DNA from: Parastagonospora avenae f. sp. tritici 18332-5
Taxonomy: Eukaryota; Ascomycota; Dothideomycetes; Pleosporales; Phaeosphaeriaceae
Assembly (NCBI GenBank): GCA_022559985.1
Contig: JAFJTR010000015.1
Location: 310,001 to 374,000 of the forward strand
Direction: 5' to 3'
Length of the DNA stretch: 64,000 bases
The notes beneath the pieces were generated by a model. That model searched no databases. It saw only the letters and a program-made list of their open reading frames with translations, and had not been told where the DNA came from. The translations under genes and the position numbers were made by a program. Of this stretch, positions 22,700 through 34,142 are shown in pieces (positions within the stretch are counted from its first letter, which is position 1; the number at the start of each line of letters is the position of its first letter).

Positions 22700-24251
22700 T
22701 TCCCGTCACGATTCTGGGTATGGAAACGAAAGATAGATGAGCGATGGAGTGGAGGGTGACACGGCGCAAAACTCGGGCGACGAGCGAGAGAATGGCAGCA
22801 GAGACATTCGTGCTCGTCCTCTTTCTCATGGCATGTTCAGGCTGGTTCACGGTGTCATTGTTTTCGGAAAATCCATGACAATGGCGAAATCAATCAAGAT
22901 TCCTTCCAAGATCAATCAAAAATGATCAAACATCACTCGTCCCACATTTGGCCTTTGTGATACAGGATGACACCTAGGAACTCACGACGCTCGCAAATGG
23001 GAGTTGAACAAGCTAATGCGCGTAGAATGCTTACCTTGGAGCTTGTCGCAGGCTGATTGATTCCAAGTATTTAGCAATACGGCCGACATCGAGGCAATGT
23101 CCTTCCCCTACTCCCCTACGACTGCGCATACTATACGGCATACCGAGATCCAATTCGCGTGTATTTTAATGTCCTCAGCGGTATACTCTCCCAGAACCCT
23201 TGTCGTCACTGCTGTAGATATTTTCATGAGAACTCTTTTGTCCAGAATGCTGTCAAACCCCAACTGCTTTCTACATACTAGTATACGTTGCTTGGGCCAA
23301 CTCTACCTCGATGAAGCTCACTCGCGCAGTGCTGTCACATCTACTATATCACGTTTCCTAAGTTCAAGAACGTCCTCTAATAAATTGTACGCAGAGACTT
23401 GGGGTCACTTGATGTTGCGTACATGTCGGCACACATAGTGTTTATGATGTAGCTCCCAGAACAGGACCATGCCATAGTAATCGACGTGATCACCCAACTG
23501 TTAATAGCATGTACGTCTTCAGCGACTGCTACATCCTGCTCTCGTTCTATTGTTATACGATATTGACCTATTTTCAGTTCACGATAACTTCGGATGGAGC
23601 AAAGGCATGTGCATTTATTTATTTATCTCTTTCATGCTGAGAGTACATGTATCATGCCCTTTTCACAAATTCGTCTGTGGGAAGCATCTAAACAGCAGAT
23701 CATGACGTTGCTCTCATGTGTATAGGCCATACCGGTAGTCCGCGCTCATACCACACGCCCAGCTGGATAAGGCGGTTCATACAGTGGACCTAACTGCTTA
23801 CGACGCGCGGCTGTCGTAACTCGACTTGGCAACAGACGTTCACGATACCAGCATCAATTCACCAACAGAGGAGAAGTATCTGAACAAAAGGTGAATGAGG
23901 GTGCTCAAGTCCATCGTCAAAAGTGACAAAATGTCACCGGCCGCAATTCCGCGCTCGACCCAATCATCCGCCCTCGGTCCCTGCAACGGCCCGCCCATCC
24001 AGGGTCCAGCTTGCTTCCCCGAAGCCAAGCAATGAAGGGCTTACGTCCCCCCTCAAACTCTCCCCTTGCAGCCGCACATAGAGTTATGCAGCTACGTTGT
24101 CACTAATGTATTTAACTTGCGATTGAAGTTCCCCTCTCTTCCGCTCGCTCTTTCTGTCTCGTGACAAACGCCCAATGCGACTTACCACGTTTCCCTAAAC
24201 TTGAACTTTGCGTACGCGACTTTTGTTTCTGGACGAGGATTGGGAGCGGAC
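22700..24251. other. Intergenic between eL33 and the transporter
   Basis: A 1.55-kb spacer. No gene, RNA or repeat could be recognised. A polypyrimidine-rich part near 24120-24170 probably belongs to the transporter promoter. Confidence 0.4.
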
Positions 24252-26043
24252 ATGCCATCGATTGCGCGATGGAGGGGGACGCCCAAGGTCAAGGGCGCGA
24301 GTGAGAGTGTGCGCATGGCGCTATTGACTGCGTCTTTGATCGGACTGCAGTAAGTTCCAATGTCTCAAGTTACGTATTGTTCTGACCAAGCTTGGTAGAT
24401 TCACATGGAATGTCGAGATGACCTACTGCACCCCCTACCTCCTCGAGCTCGGGCTCACGAAGTCGAAAATCAGCCTGGTATGGGTCGCCGGCCCTCTCAG
24501 CGGCTTGATTATGCAGCCCATCGTGGGCGTCGTAGCGGACCGGTCGACATCGCGCTGGGGACGGAGGAGACCTTATATGTTCGGCGGCACGATACTTGTG
24601 TCCATGTTCCTGCTGCTGCTGGGCTGGACGAAAGAGGTGGTGCGGTATTTCGTGAAGGACGAGGCGAGCGCGAAGAGCAAGACGATTGTGCTGGCGGTGC
24701 TGAGCATCTATGGCATTGACTTTGCAATCAATGCGGTACAAGGGAGTTGCAGAGGGCTGATTGTGGACACGCTCCCAATTGCGAAACAACAGCAAGGGAG
24801 TAGTTGGGCGAGTCGCATGGTTGCCGTGGGCTCGCTGATTGGATATGGAGCTGGCGCGATCGACTTGAGAAGTGTTTTTGGGCCAATGCTGGGAGATACA
24901 CAATTCAAACAGCTCACGGCTGTCGCGGCATTGACGTTGTGTATGGCTGTGGGAGTGACGAGTTGGGCAGTCACTGAAAGGGTCAGGGTGATTGATGAGG
25001 CAGAAGAGAATATCAGTCCTGTTGAGGTGCTGCAGACAATTGTAAAGACGGCCATGGACCTACCAAGAGGCATTCAGGCAATCTGCTACGTGCAGTTCTG
25101 GGCATGGATTGGTATGTCGTCATGAGTATCTGCTCTTGGTTTTGATATTAATGGCCCTTAGGATGGTTTCCCTTCCTATTCTACAGCACGACCTGGGTCG
25201 GCGAAGTATACCTACGCTACGACGCTCCGGCTGATGTCAAGGCGGCAGGCGATTTGACAGGTAAAGTTGGTCGCATCGGTTCCTCGGCTCTGATCTGCTT
25301 CAGCATCATAACATTCGTGATGTCTGTGCTGCTGCCATTCTTCGTGAAGTCGCCAGAAGATGAGAAAGCGAATGGCTTTACTCCTCGACCACCCAAAGGA
25401 CTATCCACCGTTGTGGCTGGTGTCGAAAAATACAAGCCGTCACTGCTCACTGCATGGACCATTGCGCACTGCCTCTTCGCCAGCTCCATGATCTTCGCGC
25501 CGTTTGTCAGAAGCTTGCGGGCTGCGACCTTTATCATCGCAATCTGCGGAATGTAAGTGGATCACGACGCACTGTAGAGACTAGAGCTAACAAAGTGTCA
25601 GATCTTGGTCAGTGGCTTGTTGGGCGCCATTCGCATTTCTCGGGGTGGAGATCAACCGCATCACGCAAGCCAACGGCCATGCATACTCTCGCGTCGGACG
25701 CAACTCAGTCGAGCTCGAATCACCGATTCATCTGCACCTCAACGGCGGTCTAGACGAAGCGAGCAAGGAAGCGAGCAGCTCGGGCGGCGGCGACACAGGC
25801 AAATACCTGGGTATCATGAACTTGTACACGACGCTGCCCCAGTTCGTTGGGACGGGGATATCGTGGGTTGTCTTCTCAATACTCGAGCCTGGTAAGAGCC
25901 CTGAGCTCTCAGAGGCACCGCCAGAGGAACATCATTCGACGGACGGCCCGAATGCGATTGCTGTTTGTCTTTTCATTGGGGCCTGTTGCGCGTGTTTTGC
26001 TGCGCTGGCAACTAGAAGGTTGAAGCAGTTCCAGACTTATTGA
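24252..26043 (+). CDS. Sucrose/alpha-glucoside:H+ symporter type MFS transporter
   Basis: Exons 24252-24349, 24399-25111, 25162-25552, 25602-26043 give 547 residues. It belongs to the GPH/SUT branch of the major facilitator superfamily, which includes plant SUT carriers and S. pombe Sut1. The family signature loop between helices 2 and 3 reads DRSTSRWGRRRPYMFGG. Early FTWNVEMTYCTPYLLELG and WVAGPLSGLIMQPIVG are typical, as is GWFPFLFYSTTWVGE after the second intron. About twelve hydrophobic segments can be counted. The expected job is proton-coupled uptake of sucrose or maltose across the plasma membrane; the exact sugar is not readable. A hydrophilic loop (near ASKEASSSGGGDTGKY) precedes the last two segments. 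Confidence 0.85.
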
Positions 26044-27046
26044 TACCCATAGAAGCTTGCGTAGGTAGAACGGATGTCACCGATGTGTACTAAATTCTGA
26101 CTTTTCTTGCTGTGATGATGGGCAGGTAATGGCCTGTGCGTGAATGTGTATCGGAGAGAAAGGTGGAGCAACTCGCTAGACATAGAATGCCTTTACTGCT
26201 GTATTACCAGCACCAATTCTCTCTCACAAGATGGCGCTTTCCATTTCAGGAATGAGGCAAGTGCAATGGCGTAGGAGAACCGTCAGGGTAACAGTCCCGC
26301 CTTCCACGATCGTTCTAGAAGGGCAGGTGCGGCTAGGATGCAGGCTGTGAGACCAGGATGTAGCTGGAGAAACCGTTGGAAACGGACCGCATGCAGTTTG
26401 CTGCTCGTATCGAGCGCTGCTGCTGCACAGTTACCTGGCGTCGAAAACAGCGTGCATAAGAGCACAACGCCAGCAGCAGTCATCCGACGATGAATCGCAT
26501 CACTGCGTGGGCACGGTGCTGGGCAGCAACAGGGTAAGTTGCCAAACAGTTTCTCACCACTACAACCCATGAAGCGGCCAAGGTCGGCCATGGCTCGAAA
26601 AGTCTGATGCGATAGCCTGCGGCGTGTGCGTGCTCCGTGTCGCTTCCATAGCCGTGGTCTGAGTCGCTGTATCGTGGTGTAGGTAGCAAGGTTGGGTGGC
26701 CACCACACGTGCCAGCGGGCAGCAAGAAGCGGTAAACCTTGCATTCAAATAGCACACATGATCCTGCTCTGCCCTCGCAACACTCGCAAAATTCTCCCGC
26801 CTCTAAACAAAAGTTGGCAAACTCGTAGGCTGTTTGTCGACGAGCTAGGACGATTTATTTCATTCACTGAGAGCCAAACAAACCTGCCGCCATTGACCCT
26901 CGCTAGCCGCAACTAGTTACACAGCGAGAGAGGCGAACAACGGGGTCGCTCTTGATCTCGCCGAACATTTCTGCAGAGCGCTCACCATCAACACGACCAT
27001 TCTCAACAATCCGCCACCCGCACATCAACGACCGGGAACCGCCAAG
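26044..27046. other. Intergenic, NAP1 upstream region
   Basis: A 1.0-kb spacer. A minus-strand open frame of about 150 codons at 26283-26744 has no family features and is taken as chance. Confidence 0.4.
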
Positions 27047-28554
27047 ATGTCTGAGCCAATCCGCAATAAGAAGATGGACTCCATCTCCGCTCCGTAAGTA
27101 CCTGGTGCCCCGCAACACACTTTTTTTGAGCCTCTTCCACACACCCACACAACACCGCACACACACCGCCCAACATGGACGTACCCAAGTCTAACGCTCC
27201 TGTCACCAGCACCCCGCAGAACACACCCGCCAATGCGGCCCCCATATCGTCGCACGCCCAGAAGCCCGGCGTCGGCACCATCAAGGAAGGTAAGTCGCAA
27301 CAGCCTGCCTGCCCCTCCGACCCCGCGAAGGGCGGCGCAAGTGGGCGTGACCGCTAACTCGAGTTTTGCAGAGGATCTTGAGCGCACCGCCGCCGGCCTC
27401 TTCGCTGCCAACCCCGCCCTCGTCGCCATGATGCAGAACAAGCTCGGCTCGCTCGTCGGCCGCTCAAGTGGCTACATCGAGTCGCTGCCAGCTTCGGTCC
27501 GCCGTCGCGTTGCCGGCCTCAAGGGCGTACAGAAGGAGCACTCCAAGCTCGAGGCCGAGTTCCAAGAGGAGGTCCTCCTTCTCGAGAAGAAGTACTTTGC
27601 CAAGTTCACACCGCTCTACGAGACCCGTGCCAAGATTGTCAACGGCGCCACCGAGCCTTCGGAGGACCAGGTCAAGGTGGGCGAGCAGGCGGACGAGGAA
27701 GATGAGGACGAGGACAAGCCCGAGACCGAGCTCAACCAGGACGAGGGCAAGGACGTCAAGGGTATCCCAGAGTTCTGGCTCAGCGCCATGAAGAACCAGA
27801 TCTCGCTCGCCGAGATGATCACAGACCGTGACGAGGCTGCGCTGAAGTCTCTGACCGACGTCCGCATGGAGTATCTCGACCGCCCCGGCTTCCGTCTCAT
27901 CTTCGAGTTTGACGAGAACGAGTTCTTCACCAACAAGACGGTCACCAAGACCTACTTCTACCAGGAGGAGAACGGCTACGGTGGCGACTTCATCTACGAC
28001 CACGCCGAGGGCGACAAGATCGACTGGAAGACTGGCAAGGATCTCACTGTTCGCATTGAGAGCAAGAAGCAGAGGAATAAGAGTAAGTGATACCTCGCAG
28101 TACGTTGAATCATGTATGCTAATTATTCGCAGACACCAAGCAGACGCGCGTCGTCAAGAAGACCGTTCCTACAGAGTCGTTCTTCAACTTCTTCGACCCG
28201 CCCAAGCCCCCACAGGACGAGGACGACGATGCTGCCTCCGACATCGAGGAGCGCCTCGAGCTCGACTACCAGCTCGGTGAGGACATCAAGGAGAAGCTCA
28301 TTCCCCGCGCGATCGACTGGTTCACCGGCGAGGCTCTGCAGTACGAGAACATCGAGGACTTCGACGAGGGCGAGTTTGAGGATGAGGACGATGAGGATGA
28401 GGATGAGCTTAGCGACGACCGTGACGAGGATGAGGAGTCAGATGACGAGGTATGGGATATTACCCCTTTCTCAAACCCACAAACCACGTGCTAACAGAAG
28501 TAGAATGACGGCACAAAACCTAAGCAGGAGGCTGCTGAGTGCAAGCAGAGCTAG
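27047..28554 (+). CDS. NAP1: Nucleosome assembly protein 1
   Basis: Exons 27047-27093, 27210-27289, 27372-28082, 28133-28449, 28504-28554 give 401 residues. NAP1 is a histone H2A-H2B chaperone that shuttles between cytoplasm and nucleus. The NAP domain contains LPASVRRRVAGLKGVQKEH, GIPEFWLSAMKNQ, and FEFDENEFFTNKTVTKTYFY. After the fourth exon's WFTGEALQYENIEDFDEGEF comes the acidic tail. The last exon encodes a terminal CKQS, a CaaX-type farnesylation box as in animal NAP1 proteins. I chose the start MSEPIRNKKMDS because a CTAAC branch site and AG lie just before 27210. An ATG at 27175 inside that intron is an alternative. Confidence 0.93.
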
Positions 28555-29446
28555 ATTTCTCAAACTACGGATATGGTTTCCTTGCCTTAGGGACGTTGGG
28601 CATGTTCTTCCCATCTACCAGAACGCATTTCAGTGGCTATAGTGCCGCGCCAGCTCGTTGATCTGGCCTTTACATCCCCATACCCCCGTTTTGTCCTCGC
28701 GCAAGTCTCATATATGCGTAATACTGCATTGAAGGAAAAGGGAGATGGGTATCTAGCGACAGTGAATCGCACGCTTCGCGAGGTAGCTGTTCCTGCGAGC
28801 TTCATTCCAGTGTCACCATTTCTCGTCTCTTTAGTCGAGCATGTTTTACGAATTGTTGGACATTCCTCAACACATGAGCATGTACGGCGTCATTCGGTGG
28901 AGTTTTGAACCTCATTGTAGTTTGTTTGATAGAAGAAACGAATTAGCACGTTTCCCACGGCACCAAAAGTTCTAGAGACAATTTCTTGAATCAACCCATG
29001 GTGTCCCTTTGCAGTGAATGATGTACATTCGTGACTTGAGCGCCGAGCACGATCTCTTCTTCATGTCTAGATTGATGCGTAAGCCAGGCATCTTGTTTTC
29101 TCATTTCAATGTGACAGACGAGGGACTTTCACTTCAGTCACCAAAAGCTTGCCTTTAAACTCCTGTCAAACAATGGATTGTGCGAAGACAAGCCATGTGG
29201 ACGAACATGGCTAGCGCGGGGTAGCGGGGTCCTATCGGGGAAACTCCGGGCGCTGGTAAATTTCTAGGGAATGCGACAACTTTTGGATCACGGACGTCAA
29301 GATCGATCATACAGTGATTGAGCCTCGTTAAGCAGCCTTATTCATCCGAAGCTCGTTACTACGTCTACGAACCTCTTCGACGCCTCACATCCACGCGCAT
29401 TGCCTGAATAGACTTCACGAAGCCACTTGCGACAAATCAGCACACC
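28555..29446. other. Intergenic between NAP1 and FAP7
   Basis: A spacer of about 0.9 kb with no supported gene or RNA. A GC-rich patch at 29218-29262 (GGGG-containing) may be part of the FAP7 promoter. Confidence 0.4.
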
Positions 29447-30053
29447 ATGACGCGAACGAACCCAAACATCGTGGTTACAGGCACTCCGGGTGTTGGAAAG
29501 ACGACACATGCAGAGCAATTAGCACAAGCGACGGGTTTCAAGCACATTTCAGTCAACCAGATTGTAAAAGACGAAGGCTTCCACGAGGGCAAAGACGAGG
29601 AAACTGGAAGCTGGGTCGTCGATGAAGACAAGGTATGTCTTTCCTTACGCAGGATATGTTCAAGTCATGGAGATGCGATGCCAACTCATCCCTCAGCTCC
29701 TCGACTACCTAGAAGCCCTCCCCCTCCACTCCGACGGCGGCTACATCCTCGACTGGCACGCATGCGACCTCTTCCCCGAGCGCTGGATCGATCTCGTCAT
29801 CGTGCTGCGCTGCGACTCCACGCTGCTTTACGACCGGCTGACAGCGCGCGGTTACAAGGGCAAGAAGCTCGAGGAGAATATGGATAGTGAGATCATGCAG
29901 GTCCTGCTAGACGAGGCGCGCGAGAGCTACAAAGAAGAGATTGTGGTGGAGTTGAAGAGCGAGAGCACGGAGGATGTGGAGGGCAATTTGGAGCGGATAG
30001 AGGCGTGGGTGGAGAATTGGAAGAAGGATAATGCGGGGGGTGGAGAGGCTTGA
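29447..30053 (+). CDS. FAP7: Adenylate kinase isoenzyme 6 / ribosome assembly NTPase
   Basis: Exons 29447-29632 and 29697-30053 give 180 residues. The P-loop GTPGVGKTT is near residues 12-20. The NMP-binding region HISVNQIVKDEGFHEG, the sequence GGYILDWHACDLFPERWIDLVIVLRCD and the lid-like RGYKGKKLEENMDSEI are typical of AK6/Fap7. In yeast Fap7 acts in nucleus and cytoplasm in the last cleavage of 20S pre-rRNA with uS11, and it has adenylate kinase activity. The 3' end faces HAM1, with only 84 nt between stop codons. The tail ends in a Gly-rich AGGGEA. Confidence 0.93.
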
Positions 30054-30137
30054 AATGGTGAGGATATTGAAATGAAAGAAAGAACTGTGGTTTCTCAATT
30101 GTGCATTTTGGGCTGAATTGGTGAGTTCTACTTTTCT

Positions 30138-30874
30138 CTACGCATCAACTTTCTGCGCCAACCACTCCTTCAACTTATCCAGCGCCTTGCCGCGATGGCT
30201 TATCTTATTCTTCTCGCTCTTGTCCATCTCCGCATACGTCTTGCCCTCGTACTCAAAGCACGAGTCCCAACCTATCCATCATTAGCAGACACCCCCAATC
30301 AAGTACAAAATGCTAACTCACCAAACACAGTAGGCCCGCGACTCTCAACCAACTTGCCATCCGTGCGTCCCTGGAACAACACAGGCTCGTGCCCCGGTCC
30401 CTCGCAGTACGCAAACGTACATACAGCTTGCGCAGACTTGTCGTCGAAGCCGGCAAGGAGCTTATGCAACTGGGCTGCGCCGAGGGATTGCATGAACCAT
30501 TTGCTACAGTATATGAGCACTTAGTCACAACCACTCCCAAGCAAGATGGCGGAAACGTACATATACGGCCCGGGCAAATCATTCATAGCCTTGAAGCAGA
30601 GACATGTATCCTCAACAAGAACCGGGCCCTTGATCTATCACAGCCACTTCTTAGCCTAGTAATAAAACAAATGAATGTGACCATGAATTGAACATACGGC
30701 TTCAGCAGCTCTCCGCGCCTTGTCGGTTGTGACATCTTCGACTGAGCCTTGGATCTCGACGAGGTCGATGTTCTCGTTGCGCAGCTCGATGACGCCGGCG
30801 AGGATGGCTTGAACTTCGGCGAGTTTGTTCTTGTTGCCAGTGATAAAGTTGAGATGCGCGGGGGTGGGAGACAT
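30138..30874 (-). CDS. HAM1: Inosine/xanthosine triphosphate pyrophosphatase
   Basis: Exons on the minus strand: 30698-30874, 30561-30634, 30322-30503, 30138-30271, giving 188 residues, typical for HAM1/ITPA. It hydrolyses dITP, ITP and XTP to monophosphates and keeps deaminated purines out of DNA and RNA. Visible motifs are FITGNKNKLAEVQAIL at the N-terminus, VLVEDTCLCF, LPGPYIKWF, and the end GWDSCFEY..SHRGKALDKLKEWL. It is convergent with FAP7. Confidence 0.95.
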
Positions 30875-31497
30875 CTTGGATAGTGGCTGCTCTTTTCTTC
30901 GAATGGGAAGAGGTGTAAGATTGATGTAAATGCAGAGTTTCAGGGGATGAGCTTTTCTTATATGCCCGCTTCGATCTGTAATTCCGCGCTCTTGATAATC
31001 TGGGGTTGTATAAGCTGTGGCCCAGGTGGATTTGACTCTTCGAATAGAGTTTCAGCTTTGCCGGTTGCACTCTAGGTGAGTTTCACTTACCAAACACGCC
31101 CTCAGAATAGCAATCACAAATCTCGGCGTTCGGTGCGAGCAAACGAAAGGGCTGAGATCATACTACAAAATTCACTACATGACCCAGACGGGGAAGGCGT
31201 GATGTTATCTTCGGGGCTTAGCGAGACATTAAGCCGTATGCGTTCTCTAGCGCCCTTATGAGCTGAGGAACTCACCGTAGCTGGCACCAACGCCCATCCT
31301 CTACCAACGTCGTTCATTTCCGAGTCATTCACATCGCTTGCGGTTGCTAGGGTCTTGTGATTGCATCGAATCGAAGGGTTTACGCGGCGGCTTAAGCCTC
31401 ATTCTCTAATACAGGCCAACACTTGGCACTCCTGCAGGACCAGCATAACGCCAAACAAACAGCCCAGGAGGTTCCTCTCCATTGCTCCCTAGCCATC
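30875..31497. other. Divergent promoter region, HAM1 and P450-like gene
   Basis: A 0.6-kb spacer between divergent starts. No other feature is recognised. Confidence 0.4.
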
Positions 31498-33539
31498 ATG
31501 GGCTCTCTCAGAACTCTATTTCTCGGTATTCACACGTCCAATGTCATCATAAGGGCACTCTTTTTACCTTTCTTCTATGTCTTGTTGTTCAGCCCGTTCT
31601 TGACGCTTGCCGGATGGTACCTTGGATTCGGCCAGACAATAAAGACGTACATACCGGAAGATTTCTCTTGGTTCGATCTGTTACCTCAAATTGCAGTCTT
31701 GACGGTTATAGTGCTGCTACCCACAAGATTGTTATCTGGCTCGGGAGGCGTGAGCAAAAGCAGCGATGGGAAGAGACGGGTTCAAGCATTACCATACTGG
31801 ATACCTGGAGTTCGACATTTTTGGAGCATCATCTCTGGTGGGGAGGTATGGCTGGATGGCGTTCGGTAAGTCGATCATTAGAAATGTAATGTGACAAGAC
31901 TGATTAGCCAAGGAATTCGACTTTTGAAAGCATTGTCGCGTACAATTCATTTGGATCGAAACATAATGTCGTACTTAACGACGCACTGATAGAGGACTCC
32001 ATATTGGCGCAAGCATCTAAGCAAACGGGCAATCTCGAAGTAACAGATACCACGAAATGGGCCGTTCTTCGCAACGCTTTCAGCATCTCAAGCAACACCA
32101 AATCTCAATACTTCAAAATAGAGTCCGAGATCGAAATCAAGGTTGTGGCTGAAGTGTACGAAGAGACGTTGGAACTCATGGCCCCAACACTCAACACTCT
32201 CTCGGAGTCGTTGCCCGATTTCGTCACGTTCAATTCTTCGATCGTGGACCAGATGCAGTGGGAGCGTGTGGCCAACGTTGAGCTTTCGGATGGAACCTCG
32301 GAAGCTGAATGTGATCTGTTTGCACTAGTCAATGAGTTCTGTTGCAACGCCATCCTTCCGCCGATTGTTGGCTCCCAGTTTACGGAATCGTACCAACTGT
32401 TGGCCACAGATCTGGTTGCCTTCAACTCCAGGTACTGGGCACTTGCACTTGGGCTGCCGCGGTTATCTCCCATTCAGGGATTGCCAGGAGCGGCACTTTC
32501 ACAGAAACGCTTGGTGTACAACTTCACAAAAATGTTCAGCGAGCTTGCGAATCCACCAGTGCGGCGGGTCCCAAACGACGATGAAAGTGTCAGCGGAGAG
32601 GAAACAGATGCAGATGTGCTCACACCTGTGGTGAAGCTGAATGAACTCTTCACAAAGCACGATCTGCCTTTGAACGCTCGAGCGTCAATAACTCTGCAGC
32701 TCGTCCACGACATTGTCGCAGAAGTTGTACCACTTGTGTTCTGGACACTGATGCACGTCTACGCATCCTCAGAAGGGCCAGCAGCTGAAGCATTCGAAAT
32801 CATACCGATTGGTAAGATCATAGCCGAGACGAAAGCATGGGCACAGGCGTTCCAACCACCATCAATACACCCATCATTCCCATCGCCCCCAGCAATCACT
32901 TTCGACCCTACTTTTAGCCAACTACCAGTAGACCTGATGCCATACCTCCACTCCTGCGTGAACGAATCTCGCCGCCTCTACAGCTGCTCCGCCCTCACCT
33001 ACCTCGTCAAATCACCCATCACCCTGTCCGACCCCAACCCCAGCGTCCAGCAAGAAACCTGGGTCCTCGACGCAAACTCCCACCTCGACATCGGCCTCTC
33101 CCAATCCCTCATAAACTCCTCGCCAGCAATATTCCCCGACCCCACGTCCTACAAGCCCGACCGCTTCGCCACCTCCCCACCAACACCACCTACCTCCCCT
33201 TCCCACCCGTACAAATCCGCTCTCACCCTCGCTGTTCTTACTGGCATATTCCAGCTCTGGGAAATCAGCCCGGCGCCTAAGAAGAGCTTCTTCGACCACA
33301 TGCAGGAGGCGCGCGAGGAGGCGCAGATCCGCGCTGCGCCGCTGACGACTGAGCATTTGGAGGCGAAGAATGCGCAGCTCAAGGAGAAGAGGGACAAGGA
33401 AGGGAAGGGGGGGAAGTGGGTTATGCCCAAGGCGGTGGATGGGGCGAGTATCAAGGTTCCCAAGGCGGATGTTAGGGTGAGGATTAGGCGGAGGGAGGGA
33501 TTGCCGGCGGGTGGGTTTGGGATGAGGAGGTTGGGATAG
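31498..33539 (+). CDS. P450-like membrane protein without heme-cysteine loop
   Basis: Exons 31498-31865 and 31913-33539 give 664 residues. The N-terminus has two hydrophobic segments (residues ~15-45 and ~58-80). The rest follows the P450 order: VRNSTFESIVAYNSFGSK near the BC region, NESRRL as the K-helix ExxR (about 472), then a PDRF motif (about 538). The heme-binding FxxGxxxCxG loop expected next is absent. A Pro/Thr/Ser linker (ATSPPTPPTSPSHPY) leads directly into an L-helix-like SALTLAVLTGIFQLWEI. The C-terminal ~90 residues are charged (EAREEAQIRAAPL, KWVMPKAVDG, VRVRIRRREGLP). Without the cysteine ligand, monooxygenase chemistry is not expected. The frame is clean across the gap, so this looks like a stable pseudoenzyme rather than decay. 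The protein start is the ATG at 31498. Confidence 0.75.
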
Positions 33540-34142
33540 AGATGTGGCGATGGGTGGATCTTTGGCGTGGAGTCACTGTTTCTATTGTGGGAGAGACGCT
33601 CTGTGGTAAACATCATGGAAGTTGCATACTTCGACATGCATTATCTCAGGCATGGGTCTAGAGATGACGAATCATACAAGGATTTATTCAAGTATAAATT
33701 TAGTGTTCGGGTGGCGAGCGAGATTAGGTTATAAAAAGGTGAAACGATAGAATCGAACTGTAAAGTCACAGGGATTTGGCAGCGACAAGGATGCGGCGAC
33801 TATCGACGAGCATCAATATTCTCAGAGACATAGTCGAATGTTGTCGGCTCAAGCCTGCATTCGGCGAGTTCGTCATAGTGGTCCATCACGTCGAGGTCAG
33901 GAACATTGAGCAAGTGGAGCATGGAGTGTCTTGTCAATGTCATTTCGTTGATCGTACTTTTCCCGCACCGCCGCATGAACACCGAACGAAGATGTAGCCA
34001 TGCACGCCAGTCACTGTCGCGGGAGCACATAAGGGTTATGTTCATCCTTTCATTTGTAAACATAACACCTTTTGGTATGCCCATATCATGCCGTAGAAGA
34101 TTGAAAGACCCAGAAACCCCTTGCCTGATCAACCATGCTCGT
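33540..34142. other. Convergent spacer after P450-like gene and eS1
   Basis: A 0.6-kb spacer with a small possible minus-strand gene at 33800-34084, listed separately. An AT-rich stretch near 33690-33740 probably serves 3' end formation. Confidence 0.4.
33800..34084 (-). CDS. Possible small protein, unknown
   Basis: A 94-codon frame begins MGIPKGVMFTNERMN and includes DSDWRAWLHLRSVFMRR and HLLNVPDLDVMDHYDELA. The composition looks protein-like, but no family is recognised. It lies 58 nt downstream of the eS1 stop codon on the same strand, so it may only be an open frame in the eS1 3' UTR. Confidence 0.2.
   Translation of the reverse strand: MGIPKGVMFTNERMNITLMCSRDSDWRAWLHLRSVFMRRCGKSTINEMTLTRHSMLHLLNVPDLDVMDHYDELAECRLEPTTFDYVSENIDARR

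Noticed and set aside
26283..26744. Minus-strand open frame of about 150 codons before NAP1
   Set aside because: Arg/Cys/Leu-rich composition without domain signs; overlapping frames of similar length exist, so chance is likely.
27175..27209. ATG at 27175 as the NAP1 start
   Set aside because: It lies in a stretch that ends with a CTAAC branch site and CAG acceptor, and the upstream ATG at 27047 splices in frame into the NAP1 N-terminus.
29218..29262. GGGG-rich patch as a stress-response element cluster
   Set aside because: The AGGGG/CCCCT core is not cleanly repeated and position alone does not support a regulatory call.
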